Positions 1 through 6,111 of a DNA stretch of 9,655 bases are shown one piece after another. The translations under genes and the position numbers were made by a program. The stretch is taken from positions 1-9,655 of the forward strand of contig DATKEH010000149.1 in NCBI GenBank assembly GCA_035546355.1, written 5' to 3'. The first letter of the stretch is position 1; each line of letters begins with the position of its first letter. Source of the stretch: DATKEH01 sp035546355 (GTDB taxonomy: Bacteria > Acidobacteriota > Thermoanaerobaculia > Multivoradales > JAIOJS01). A model generated the notes under the pieces. It saw only the letters and a list, made by a program, of their open reading frames with translations. It was not told where the DNA came from and searched no databases.

Positions 1-2
1 TG

Positions 3-386
3 CGCCAGCTGGAGAACGGAGAGGGGATGGGCCTGGCTCGCGCGGCGGAGCTGAACAGCTACCCGGGACCCAGGCACGTGCTCGAGCTCGCCGGCGAGCT
101 CGCGCTGTCGGTAGAGCAACGGGCGCGGGTGGAGGCGATCCACGACCGCATGCTGGCGGCAGCGCAGCGCCTCGGCGCGGCCATCATCGACAAGGAGCGG
201 CACCTGGACCGCCGCTTCGCCCACCACCACCTCGACGAGGCGGCCCTGCGCCAGCTCACCGCCGCGATCGGCGCGCTGTACGGCGAGCTCCGGTTCGCCC
301 ATCTGCGCGCCCATCTCGAGACCGTGGAGGTGCTACACCCCGAGCAGGTCGCCGCCGACGACCGGCTGCGGGGCTACGCGCCGTAG
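3..386 (+). CDS. Spy/CpxP-like periplasmic protein, 5'-truncated by window edge
   Basis: The frame is open from the first bases of the window to a TAG at 384-386. It reads R-Q-L-E-N-G-E-G before the first ATG at 27, so that ATG is probably internal and the true start, with any signal peptide, lies to the left. The visible part begins with G-M-G-L-A-R-A-A-E-L-N-S-Y-P-G-P, followed by a helical, charged stretch (L-S-V-E-Q-R-A-R-V ... L-H-P-E-Q-V-A). The pattern 'GMGxAxxAELNxYPGPxHVLEL ... LxxEQ ... LTPEQ' is what I associate with Spy/CpxP-type proteins, often named periplasmic heavy-metal sensor or Spy/CpxP chaperone. Members are short, all-helical periplasmic proteins that bind unfolded proteins or damp envelope-stress sensing. 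His-rich residues (H-H-H near position 220-230) may bind metal, but this is inference. The ABC exporter starts 64 bases downstream behind its own promoter. Confidence 0.6.
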   Translation, partial: RQLENGEGMGLARAAELNSYPGPRHVLELAGELALSVEQRARVEAIHDRMLAAAQRLGAAIIDKERHLDRRFAHHHLDEAALRQLTAAIGALYGELRFAHLRAHLETVEVLHPEQVAADDRLRGYAP

Positions 387-418
387 CTGCCGCCGTCAGT
401 CCCGGTACGGCGAGAGCT
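385..418. other. Inverted repeat between the Spy-like gene and the ABC exporter
   Basis: CGCCGT (391-396) and ACGGCG (407-412) are exact reverse complements around a 10-base loop. Outside a 2x2 internal loop, AGCT at 385-388 can also pair with AGCT at 415-418. The dyad begins at the stop codon of the Spy-like gene and ends against the -10 box of the next gene. It has no T-run, so an intrinsic terminator would be atypical. It covers the place where a -35 box would be expected, so an operator is the other reading. Confidence 0.3.
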
Positions 419-426
419 GTTAGCCT
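418..426 (+). promoter_or_regulatory. Extended -10 promoter for the ABC exporter
   Basis: TGTTAGCCT reads as an extended -10 element (TG-n-TAnnnT), with the TAGCCT hexamer at 421-426. No convincing -35 box lies 16-18 bases upstream, which is tolerable for extended -10 promoters. The expected transcript start is near 433. That leaves a short leader holding the purine-rich site GAGGGGA (440-446) just before the ATG at 451. TAGCCT recurs as the -10 box of the gene at 8076. Confidence 0.45.
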
Positions 427-450
427 CTGGCCGCTCCGCGAGGGGACGCC

Positions 451-2208
451 ATGCCGCCGCCCACCCCGAAGCCCAAGCCCAGCCTCGCCAGCGTGCGCAG
501 CGCTTTCCGCGACATCATCTGGCCGCGGCGCCGGCTGGTGCTGCTGGGGCTGGGGCTGATCCTGGTCAACCGGCTGGCCGGCCTGGTGCTGCCGGCGTCG
601 ACCAAGTACGTCATCGACGACGTCATCGGCGAGGGGCGGACCCAGCTGCTGTGGCCGATCCTCGGCGGCGTCGGGCTCGCCGTCGCCCTGCAGGCGGGGA
701 CCTCCTTCCTGCTCACCCGGCTGCTCAGCGTCGAGGCGCAGCGCCTGATCGCCCAGCTGCGGGCCGACGTCCAGCGCCACGTGCTGCGCCTGCCGGTGCG
801 TACCTTCGACGACATCCGGTCCGGCGAGCTGGTGTCGCGCATCATGGACGACGTCGAGGGGGTGCGCAACCTGGTGGGCACCGGGCTGGTGCAGCTGGTC
901 GGCGGCGGCCTCACCGCGGTCGTCGCCTTCGGCTTCCTGCTCCACATCGACCCGGTGCTGACGCTGCTGACGCTGGTGCCGCTGGCGCTGTTCGGCTACG
1001 TCTCCACCCGCGCCTTCAGCCGGCTGCGGCCGGCGTTCCGCGAGCGCGGGGCGATCCGCGCCGAGGTCACCGGCCGGCTCACCGAGTCGCTCGGCGGTAT
1101 CCGCGTCGTCAAGGGCTTCCACGCCCTGGAGCGCGAGGCGGCGGTGTTCGAGGCCGGGGTGCTGCGCATCTTCGCCAACGTGCGCACCACGCTCACCACC
1201 ACCGCCGCGGTCACCAGCCTGGGCAGCTTCTTCGTCGGCCTCGCCGGCGTGCTGATCCTGGGCTACGGCGGGAGTCGCATCCTGGAGGGGAGGCTGACGG
1301 TGGGCGACCTGTTCTCCTTCACCCTCTTCCTCGGCTTCCTGGTGGCGCCGGTGCTGCAGATGGCCAACATCGGCAGCCAGATGACCGAGGCCTTCGCCGG
1401 CCTGGATCGCACCGCCGACCTGCTGTCGCGGCCGGGCGAGGACGACGACCCGCGCCGGCGGCGGGCGATGCCGCCGATCGAAGGCCGGGTGCGGTTCGAG
1501 CACGTCGGGTTCGCCTACCAGCAGGGGGAGCCGGTGCTGCGCGACGTCGACTTCGAGGTACCGGCCGGCACGGTGGTGGCCCTGGTCGGCAGCTCGGGCT
1601 CGGGCAAGTCGACCCTGGCCAGCCTGGTCGCCTCCTTCCTCGGCCCGGACGAGGGGCGGGTGCTGGTCGACGGCGTCGACCTAGCCGAGGTGACGCTGGC
1701 CACCTACCGCAGCCAGCTCGGGCTGGTGCTGCAGAACGACTTCCTGTTCGACGGCACCATCCGCGAGAACCTGCTGTTCGCGCGCGCCGGCGCCGCGGCG
1801 GAAGAGGTCGAGGCGGCGGCCCGCCAGGCGCACGTCATGGAGTTCGCCGCCCGCTTCCCCGCCGGCCTCGACACGGTGATCGGCGAGCGCGGCGTCAAGC
1901 TCTCCGGCGGGCAGCGCCAGCGGGTGACCATCGCCCGCGCCATCCTCGCCCGGCCGCGCATCCTCATCCTCGACGAAGCCACCTCCAGCCTCGACACCGA
2001 GAGCGAGGCGCTGATCCAGCAGAGCCTGCAGGCCCTGCTCGAGGGTCGCACCACCTTCGTCATCGCCCACCGCCTGTCGACCATCCAGCGGGCCGACCTG
2101 ATCCTGGTGGTCGAGGCGGGGCAGATCGTCGAGCGCGGCCGCCACGACGAGCTGATCGCCCGCCGCGGCCGCTACCATCAGCTCTACACCATCCAGGCGC
2201 GGATCTGA
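451..2208 (+). CDS. Half-size ABC exporter (fused permease and ATPase), MsbA/multidrug type
   Basis: This 585-residue protein carries a six-helix type IV exporter domain followed by one nucleotide-binding domain. Hydrophobic segments fall at about 29-47, 68-88, 139-165, 167-184, 253-275 and 285-304. ATPase motifs are complete: A-loop Tyr356, Walker A G-S-S-G-S-G-K-S-T (380-388), Q-loop Gln428, exporter X-loop G-E-R-G (478-481), signature L-S-G-G-Q (484-488), Walker B I-L-I-L-D-E (504-509), D-loop S-S-L-D (512-515) and switch His540. Length and order match exporters such as MsbA, BmrA or Sav1866, which work as dimers in the inner membrane and drive lipids, drugs or peptides outward. No partner half-transporter is next to it, so a homodimer is likely. 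The substrate cannot be read from sequence; there is no N-terminal peptidase domain, so it is not a bacteriocin-processing type. The start is chosen for the GAGGGGA site a few bases upstream. It runs towards the kinase gene and stops 17 bases from that gene's stop codon. Confidence 0.93.
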   Translation: MPPPTPKPKPSLASVRSAFRDIIWPRRRLVLLGLGLILVNRLAGLVLPASTKYVIDDVIGEGRTQLLWPILGGVGLAVALQAGTSFLLTRLLSVEAQRLIAQLRADVQRHVLRLPVRTFDDIRSGELVSRIMDDVEGVRNLVGTGLVQLVGGGLTAVVAFGFLLHIDPVLTLLTLVPLALFGYVSTRAFSRLRPAFRERGAIRAEVTGRLTESLGGIRVVKGFHALEREAAVFEAGVLRIFANVRTTLTTTAAVTSLGSFFVGLAGVLILGYGGSRILEGRLTVGDLFSFTLFLGFLVAPVLQMANIGSQMTEAFAGLDRTADLLSRPGEDDDPRRRRAMPPIEGRVRFEHVGFAYQQGEPVLRDVDFEVPAGTVVALVGSSGSGKSTLASLVASFLGPDEGRVLVDGVDLAEVTLATYRSQLGLVLQNDFLFDGTIRENLLFARAGAAAEEVEAAARQAHVMEFAARFPAGLDTVIGERGVKLSGGQRQRVTIARAILARPRILILDEATSSLDTESEALIQQSLQALLEGRTTFVIAHRLSTIQRADLILVVEAGQIVERGRHDELIARRGRYHQLYTIQARI

Positions 2209-2225
2209 CCGGAGCGGAGCGGCGC

Positions 2226-4838
2226 TCACTCGATCGCGCCGATCCAGTTCTGCACCGCCACCAAGCCGGGCGGCCGCTCAAGCGTGCGCACCACGACGAA
2301 CCCCTCGCCGTCGGGGGTCGGCGCGAAGCGGGCGGCCGACACCCCGTCCGGCCCCAGGGGGGGCAGCAGCTCGACGCGGAACAGGCGGCGCGGCGCGCCG
2401 GTCCGCACCGCGGGCGTGGTGGTCACCTCGACCTCCATCAGGTCCTGGGCATCGAGATAGAAGAGGCGGGAGCCGTCCGCGCTCCAGCGGGGGGATGTCC
2501 CGGCGCCGATCTGCCAGGGCCCGTCCATGCCCGGGAAGGTCCGCATCAAGACGCTGCCCTGGTACGTGTACGCCAGGAAGCGGCCGTCGGGGGAGAGCGC
2601 CGGGGCGAGCTCCCAATCGGGCTGGGTGAGCAGCGGCGTGCCGGGGCCGTCCTCGTCGAGGCGGCGCATCCACAGGTCCCAGTTGAAGCCCGGGGCGCGG
2701 GATGGGTACACCATGATGCGCCCGTCGCGGGTGAGGTCGATCGTCCCGCTGCCCTCGACGACCGGTTTCGGGCGGCCGCCGCCCGACGCGGGGAGCCGGT
2801 AGATCTTGAAGTCCTCGGTGCTCCTCCAGGCGGTGAAGAACAGCTCGCGGCCGTCGGGCGACCAGGAGGGGTCCAGGGTCGCCGGGGCGTCGTCGAAGGT
2901 CAGCCGGCGCGGCGCTCCGCCCGCCAGGTCGAAGGCCCAGAGGTCCCAGCCCAGGTTGCCGGTCAGCGGCACCACCACGGTCTCGCCGTCGGGAGACAGT
3001 GCGGGCGCCGGGTGGATGCCGCGGCGCGGCTCGCCGATCCGGGCCACGACCTCTCCGGAGCGATCGACGACCACGATCTCGGCCAGGGCCCCGGGGTCGG
3101 CCGAGGCGTAGACGAGCGTGCCTGCGTCGTCGACCGCCGAGTGGAAGCCGCCGGCGGCAACCCGGAACGGTTCGCCCGTCACCGCCAGCGAGTCGAGGGA
3201 GAACGGGACGGCCCACAGGCTCCAGGGGGGCCAGAGGGATACCAGCAGGTGCCCGGAGCGCGAGTAGACGGGGCCGCTCACGGACTGGCCCGTTAGGTTG
3301 AGGATCTCGCGGCGCTCGCCGGCGAGGGAAACGAGCTGGACGTTGTCGAACACGTCACCCCGGTGGACGACGGTGAGGAGGCCCTTGCCTTCGGGGAGGG
3401 ACGAGACGTAGTGGAAGTCCGCCTCCCCCTCGCCGAGAGGCAGGAAGGTGGAGGCCCGGCCGCCCCGGTCGGCAACCTGGAGCAGCGCGCTCGAGCCGGT
3501 GGTGAAGACGATGCGGCCGTCCGGAAGCCACGCGGCGCCGCCAGAGAGCACGCCGGGAGCGGGGGTGGTGACGAGAGTGCGGCCCGTGCCGTCGACACGC
3601 ACCTTCCACATTGCGTCCTGGAAGGAGTACCCGAGCCATTCGCCGTCCGGCGACCAGAACGGCGCGGCTCCGCCCTCGGTACCCGGTACCGCAGCCGCCT
3701 CGAGGCGCCGCAGGTCGCGCACCCAGATCTGCTCCTCGTGGCCGTAGGCGAGGCGGTTGCCGTCGGGGGACAACGCCGGACGGCTGACGGTGAAGTCTCC
3801 GTGCTCGAGCACCCAGCGCCGCGGGGGCGGCGCTTCGCGCGCCGCTTCCGGGCCGGCCTTCCAGCCGGCGGCGAGGAGCAGCGCGGCGGCGGCCCCGACT
3901 GCGATGCCGCCGGCCCCCAGGGCGGCCGCCAGGGGCCAGCGGATCCGGCCGGGCCGCGCCGGCTCCTCCGCGAGCCGGCCCGCCGCCAGGTCTTCGAGCA
4001 CGAGGCGCGCGTCGGCGACGTCGTGGAGCCGCTCCCGCCGGTCCTTGCGCAGGCAGCGGACGAGGAGGCGGCGCAGCGCCGGCGGCAGGTCCAGCGGCAG
4101 CGCGCCGAGGTCGGGTTCCCCCTTGAGGATCCCGGCCAGGGTCTCGGAAACGGTGGGTTCCGAGAACACCGGCCTCCCGCTCAGCATCTCCGCCAGCACG
4201 ACGCCGAACGACCAGATGTCAGAGCGCTTGTCCGCCGCCAGCCCCTTGGCCTGCTCCGGCGACATGTAGGCGGCGGTGCCGAGGATGACGCCGGCGACGG
4301 TGCGTTGCGCGGTGAGGGTCGGCGAGTGGGCGAGGTCGGTCGCGGAGTCCGGCGTCTCGGCCTCGAAGATCCGGGCCAGGCCGAAGTCGAGCACCTTCAC
4401 CTGCCCGTCGGCGTCGACCACCACGTTGGCGGGCTTGAGGTCGCGGTGGACGATGCCCCGCTCGTGCGCCGCCTCCAGGGCACGGGCGATCTGGATGGCC
4501 AGCGGGATCGCCTCGCCAGCCGGGATGGACCCCCGCGCGAGACGAGCGGCCAGCGTCTCTCCCCGGGCCAGCTCCATCACCAGGTAGTGGGTGCCCCCCT
4601 CCTCGCCCACCTCGTAGATGGCGGCGACGTTGGGATGGCTGAGGCTGGCCAGCACCCGGGCCTCGCGCTCGAAGCGGGCGAGCCGCTCCGCATCGGCCGT
4701 GAACGCCGCCGGCAGCACCTTGACCGCCACGTCCCGGCCCAGACGGCTGTCCTGGGCGCGGTAGACCACACCCATGCCCCCTTCGCCGAGCTGCTCGGCG
4801 AGACGGAAGGGTCCGAGCTCGCGGCCGATCATGGTCAT
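2226..4838 (-). CDS. Transmembrane Ser/Thr protein kinase with PD40/TolB-like beta-propeller
   Basis: This 870-residue protein is an active-looking eukaryotic-type kinase followed by a membrane helix and a beta-propeller. The kinase has the glycine loop G-E-G-G-M-G (18-23), ATP lysine Lys40 in V-A-V-K, catalytic H-R-D-L-K-P-A-N (131-138; Asp133, Asn138), D-F-G (151-153) and an S-P-E-Q version of the APE motif (193-196). The activation segment is rich in Ser and Thr. A single hydrophobic helix lies at about 302-326. The rest contains repeated propeller signatures (L-S-P-D-G at 356 and 614, W-S-P-D-G at 395 and 659, L-S-P-D-G at 748, W-S-A-D-G near 785). This is the Pkn-type architecture common in Acidobacteriota and Myxococcota; the kinase sits in the cytoplasm and the propeller probably senses something in the periplasm. 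The ligand and targets are unknown. I use the ATG at 4838; an in-frame ATG at 4832 is equally possible, since no strong ribosome site decides. The frame stays open far upstream, but that is GC-driven and overlaps real genes on the other strand. Confidence 0.92.
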   Translation of the reverse strand: MTMIGRELGPFRLAEQLGEGGMGVVYRAQDSRLGRDVAVKVLPAAFTADAERLARFEREARVLASLSHPNVAAIYEVGEEGGTHYLVMELARGETLAARLARGSIPAGEAIPLAIQIARALEAAHERGIVHRDLKPANVVVDADGQVKVLDFGLARIFEAETPDSATDLAHSPTLTAQRTVAGVILGTAAYMSPEQAKGLAADKRSDIWSFGVVLAEMLSGRPVFSEPTVSETLAGILKGEPDLGALPLDLPPALRRLLVRCLRKDRRERLHDVADARLVLEDLAAGRLAEEPARPGRIRWPLAAALGAGGIAVGAAAALLLAAGWKAGPEAAREAPPPRRWVLEHGDFTVSRPALSPDGNRLAYGHEEQIWVRDLRRLEAAAVPGTEGGAAPFWSPDGEWLGYSFQDAMWKVRVDGTGRTLVTTPAPGVLSGGAAWLPDGRIVFTTGSSALLQVADRGGRASTFLPLGEGEADFHYVSSLPEGKGLLTVVHRGDVFDNVQLVSLAGERREILNLTGQSVSGPVYSRSGHLLVSLWPPWSLWAVPFSLDSLAVTGEPFRVAAGGFHSAVDDAGTLVYASADPGALAEIVVVDRSGEVVARIGEPRRGIHPAPALSPDGETVVVPLTGNLGWDLWAFDLAGGAPRRLTFDDAPATLDPSWSPDGRELFFTAWRSTEDFKIYRLPASGGGRPKPVVEGSGTIDLTRDGRIMVYPSRAPGFNWDLWMRRLDEDGPGTPLLTQPDWELAPALSPDGRFLAYTYQGSVLMRTFPGMDGPWQIGAGTSPRWSADGSRLFYLDAQDLMEVEVTTTPAVRTGAPRRLFRVELLPPLGPDGVSAARFAPTPDGEGFVVVRTLERPPGLVAVQNWIGAIE

Positions 4839-4888
4839 GGCGCCGCCTGCGGTCTCCACGCGTACGAGCTGCGGGGGCAGGTGCTCCC

Positions 4889-4894
4889 AGAGTA
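4889..4894 (-). promoter_or_regulatory. Possible -10 box of the kinase gene
   Basis: Read on the minus strand, TACTCT fits the TAnnnT pattern of the other -10 boxes here and would start a transcript about 44 bases before the kinase ATG. No -35 box is recognisable at 16-18 bases, so this is a weak call. It lies in the 120-base divergent region 4839-4961, which otherwise holds a short hairpin (AGGGC 4920-4924, GCCCT 4929-4933) and the FMN reductase promoter. Confidence 0.25.
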
Positions 4895-4948
4895 GCACCG
4901 TCGGAGAGCGCTCGCGCCGAGGGCCGGCGCCCTGGCCCCCAGGCGCGG

Positions 4949-4954
4949 TAAGCT
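4949..4954 (+). promoter_or_regulatory. -10 box placed for leaderless transcription of the FMN reductase
   Basis: TAAGCT fits TAnnnT and ends seven bases before the ATG at 4962, so transcription would begin at or next to the start codon. No Shine-Dalgarno sequence precedes the gene, as expected for a leaderless message. A good -35 box is not visible; the small hairpin AGGGC/GCCCT (4920-4933) overlaps the expected -35 position. Confidence 0.35.
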
Positions 4955-4961
4955 CACGGTG

Positions 4962-5540
4962 ATGGCCACGCAGCTGCGCGTCGCCGCCTTCGCCGGCAGC
5001 CTCCGCCGCGCCTCCTACAACCGTGCGCTGCTGCGGGCGGCGCGGGAGCTGGCGCCGGCAGGGATGACCCTCGACGTCGTCGCGCTCGACGACGTGCCCC
5101 TGTACAACGAGGACGTCGAGTCGGCCGGCGACCCGCCGGCCGTGGCGCGGCTGAAGGAGGCGGTCGAGCGCGCCGACGGCCTGCTGATCGCCACCCCGGA
5201 GTACAACCACGGCGTCTCGGGAGTGACCAAGAACGCCGTCGACTGGCTGTCGCGGCCGCCGCGCCGCTCGGTGCTCGACGGCAAGCCGGTGGCGGTGCTC
5301 GGCGCCTCGCCGGGGATCACCGGCACCGCCCGGGCGCAGAGCCAGCTGCGCCAGGCGTTGGTGTTCACCAACTCGCCGGCGATGCCGCAGCCGGAGATCC
5401 TGGTCTACCGCGCCGGCGAGAAGTTCGACGACCAGGGGCGGCTGGTGCACGACGCGACGCGCCAGTACCTGGGCCGCTTCCTCGCCGCTTTCGCGGCCTG
5501 GATCGAGCGCCTCGGGCAGCGGCGGGACGAGGCGGGGTGA
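4962..5540 (+). CDS. NADPH-dependent FMN reductase (flavodoxin-like NAD(P)H oxidoreductase)
   Basis: This 192-residue protein belongs to the NADPH_dep_FMN_red / flavodoxin-like family (SsuE, ChrR, ArsH, azoreductase relatives). Near the N-terminus, after a hydrophobic strand, it has G-S-L-R-R-A-S-Y-N (12-20), the phosphate-binding loop G-S-x-R-x-x-S-x-N. P-E-Y-N-H-G at 79-84 is the FMN isoalloxazine-binding motif, and a conserved S-P-G-I-T-G-T (116-122) follows. The family's usual length is 170-200 residues, so it looks complete. Such enzymes are cytoplasmic and use NADPH to reduce FMN, quinones, chromate or azo compounds; the substrate cannot be told here. ATG at 4962 is preferred, though GTG at 4959 is in frame one codon earlier. 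It is transcribed away from the kinase gene, and a hairpin follows its stop codon, so it is probably a single-gene unit. Confidence 0.9.
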   Translation: MATQLRVAAFAGSLRRASYNRALLRAARELAPAGMTLDVVALDDVPLYNEDVESAGDPPAVARLKEAVERADGLLIATPEYNHGVSGVTKNAVDWLSRPPRRSVLDGKPVAVLGASPGITGTARAQSQLRQALVFTNSPAMPQPEILVYRAGEKFDDQGRLVHDATRQYLGRFLAAFAAWIERLGQRRDEAG

Positions 5541-5550
5541 GCGCGGCTCG

Positions 5551-5573
5551 CCTCGGCGCCGGGGGCGCCGCGG
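5551..5573 (+). terminator. GC-rich hairpin after the FMN reductase, possible terminator
   Basis: CGGCGCC (5554-5560), a GGG loop and GGCGCCG (5564-5570) form a perfect 7-bp stem. After one T/C mismatch, CC at 5551-5552 pairs with GG at 5572-5573. It starts 10 bases after the FMN reductase stop and precedes the next promoter at 5620, which is the right place for a terminator. No T-run follows, so it may stop transcription poorly or only mark the 3' end. Confidence 0.4.
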
Positions 5574-5619
5574 TGGCCATCGGCCGCCCCGGTCATGGGT
5601 TTGCGCGGGAGGGGGCGTC

Positions 5620-5648
5620 TTGACCGCGCCGCCGCCTCGGGCTACCGT
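5620..5648 (+). promoter_or_regulatory. Housekeeping-type promoter of the RRM gene
   Basis: TTGACC at 5620-5625 and TACCGT at 5643-5648 are separated by exactly 17 bases, the ideal sigma-70 spacing. The -35 box matches TTGACA at five of six positions and the -10 fits TAnnnT. The predicted transcript start is near 5655, giving a leader of about 36 bases that contains the GAGGAG ribosome site. The promoter lies downstream of the only ATG in frame with the RRM protein (5595), which argues against that ATG being the start. Confidence 0.55.
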
Positions 5649-5678
5649 GAGCGGCGTACGGTCGCCCATCAACTTCCC

Positions 5679-5684
5679 GAGGAG
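5679..5684 (+). promoter_or_regulatory. Ribosome binding site that points to an ATT start
   Basis: GAGGAG is a strong Shine-Dalgarno sequence ending six bases before ATT at 5691. No ATG, GTG, TTG or CTG lies in the RRM frame between 5604 and the RRM domain. This site therefore decides for ATT as the start, or for a sequencing error at that codon. Confidence 0.55.
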
Positions 5685-5690
5685 CGAGTC

Positions 5691-6068
5691 ATTTCCAGCA
5701 AGATCTTCGTCGGCAACCTGAGCTTCGACACCACCGCGGACCAGCTGTCCGCCTTCCTCGCGCCGGCGGGGTCGATCGTCGATGTCTTCATCCCCAATGA
5801 CCGGGTCACCGGCCGGCCCCGCGGCTTCGCCTTCGTCGAGTTCGCCAGCGAGCAGGAGGCCGAGCAGGCCATCGAGCGCTTCGACGGCGCCGAGCTCGAG
5901 GGGCGCAACCTGCGGATCAACGCCGCCGAAGACCGGCCACCGCGCGCCTCGGGAGGCCCCTCCTTCGGCGGTGGGCCGCCGGGCGGGCCGCCGCGCGGCA
6001 GAGGCGGCCCGGGCGGCAAGCCCAAGGGCAGCCGCCGCGGCCTGCGAGGCAAGAAGCGCAGCCTCTGA
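5691..6068 (+). CDS. Single-RRM RNA-binding protein with Gly/Pro/Arg-rich tail, probable ATT start
   Basis: With ATT as start the protein has 125 residues and begins M-S-S-K-I-F-V-G-N-L-S-F, the usual N-terminus of bacterial single-RRM proteins (Rbp type). The RRM spans about residues 4-80, with RNP2 I-F-V-G-N-L (5-10) and RNP1 R-G-F-A-F-V-E-F (44-51); the exposed aromatics that stack on RNA bases (Phe6, Phe46, Phe48) are present. Residues 82-125 form a low-complexity tail rich in Gly, Pro, Arg and Lys, with R-G-R-G-G and a basic end. It probably binds single-stranded RNA in the cytoplasm; relatives respond to cold or act as RNA chaperones. The alternative start, ATG at 5595, would add 32 residues unlike the family, has no ribosome site, and lies upstream of the promoter at 5620-5648. 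The gene is followed after 43 bases by the GGT homologue on the same strand. Confidence 0.85.
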   Translation: MSSKIFVGNLSFDTTADQLSAFLAPAGSIVDVFIPNDRVTGRPRGFAFVEFASEQEAEQAIERFDGAELEGRNLRINAAEDRPPRASGGPSFGGGPPGGPPRGRGGPGGKPKGSRRGLRGKKRSL

Positions 6069-6111
6069 TCCACCCTCGAGCGCCGTGCCAGCACCTCCCC
6101 TGGTGACGTCG

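Noticed and set aside
256..1503. 415-residue open frame on the - strand opposite the ABC exporter
   Set aside because: Low-complexity Gln/Arg/Ala/Gly translation typical of antisense frames; the ABC exporter fully accounts for the region.
651..3296. 881-residue open frame on the + strand
   Set aside because: It is an Arg/Pro/Gly-rich shadow out of frame with the ABC exporter and antisense to the kinase, both of which have clear families.
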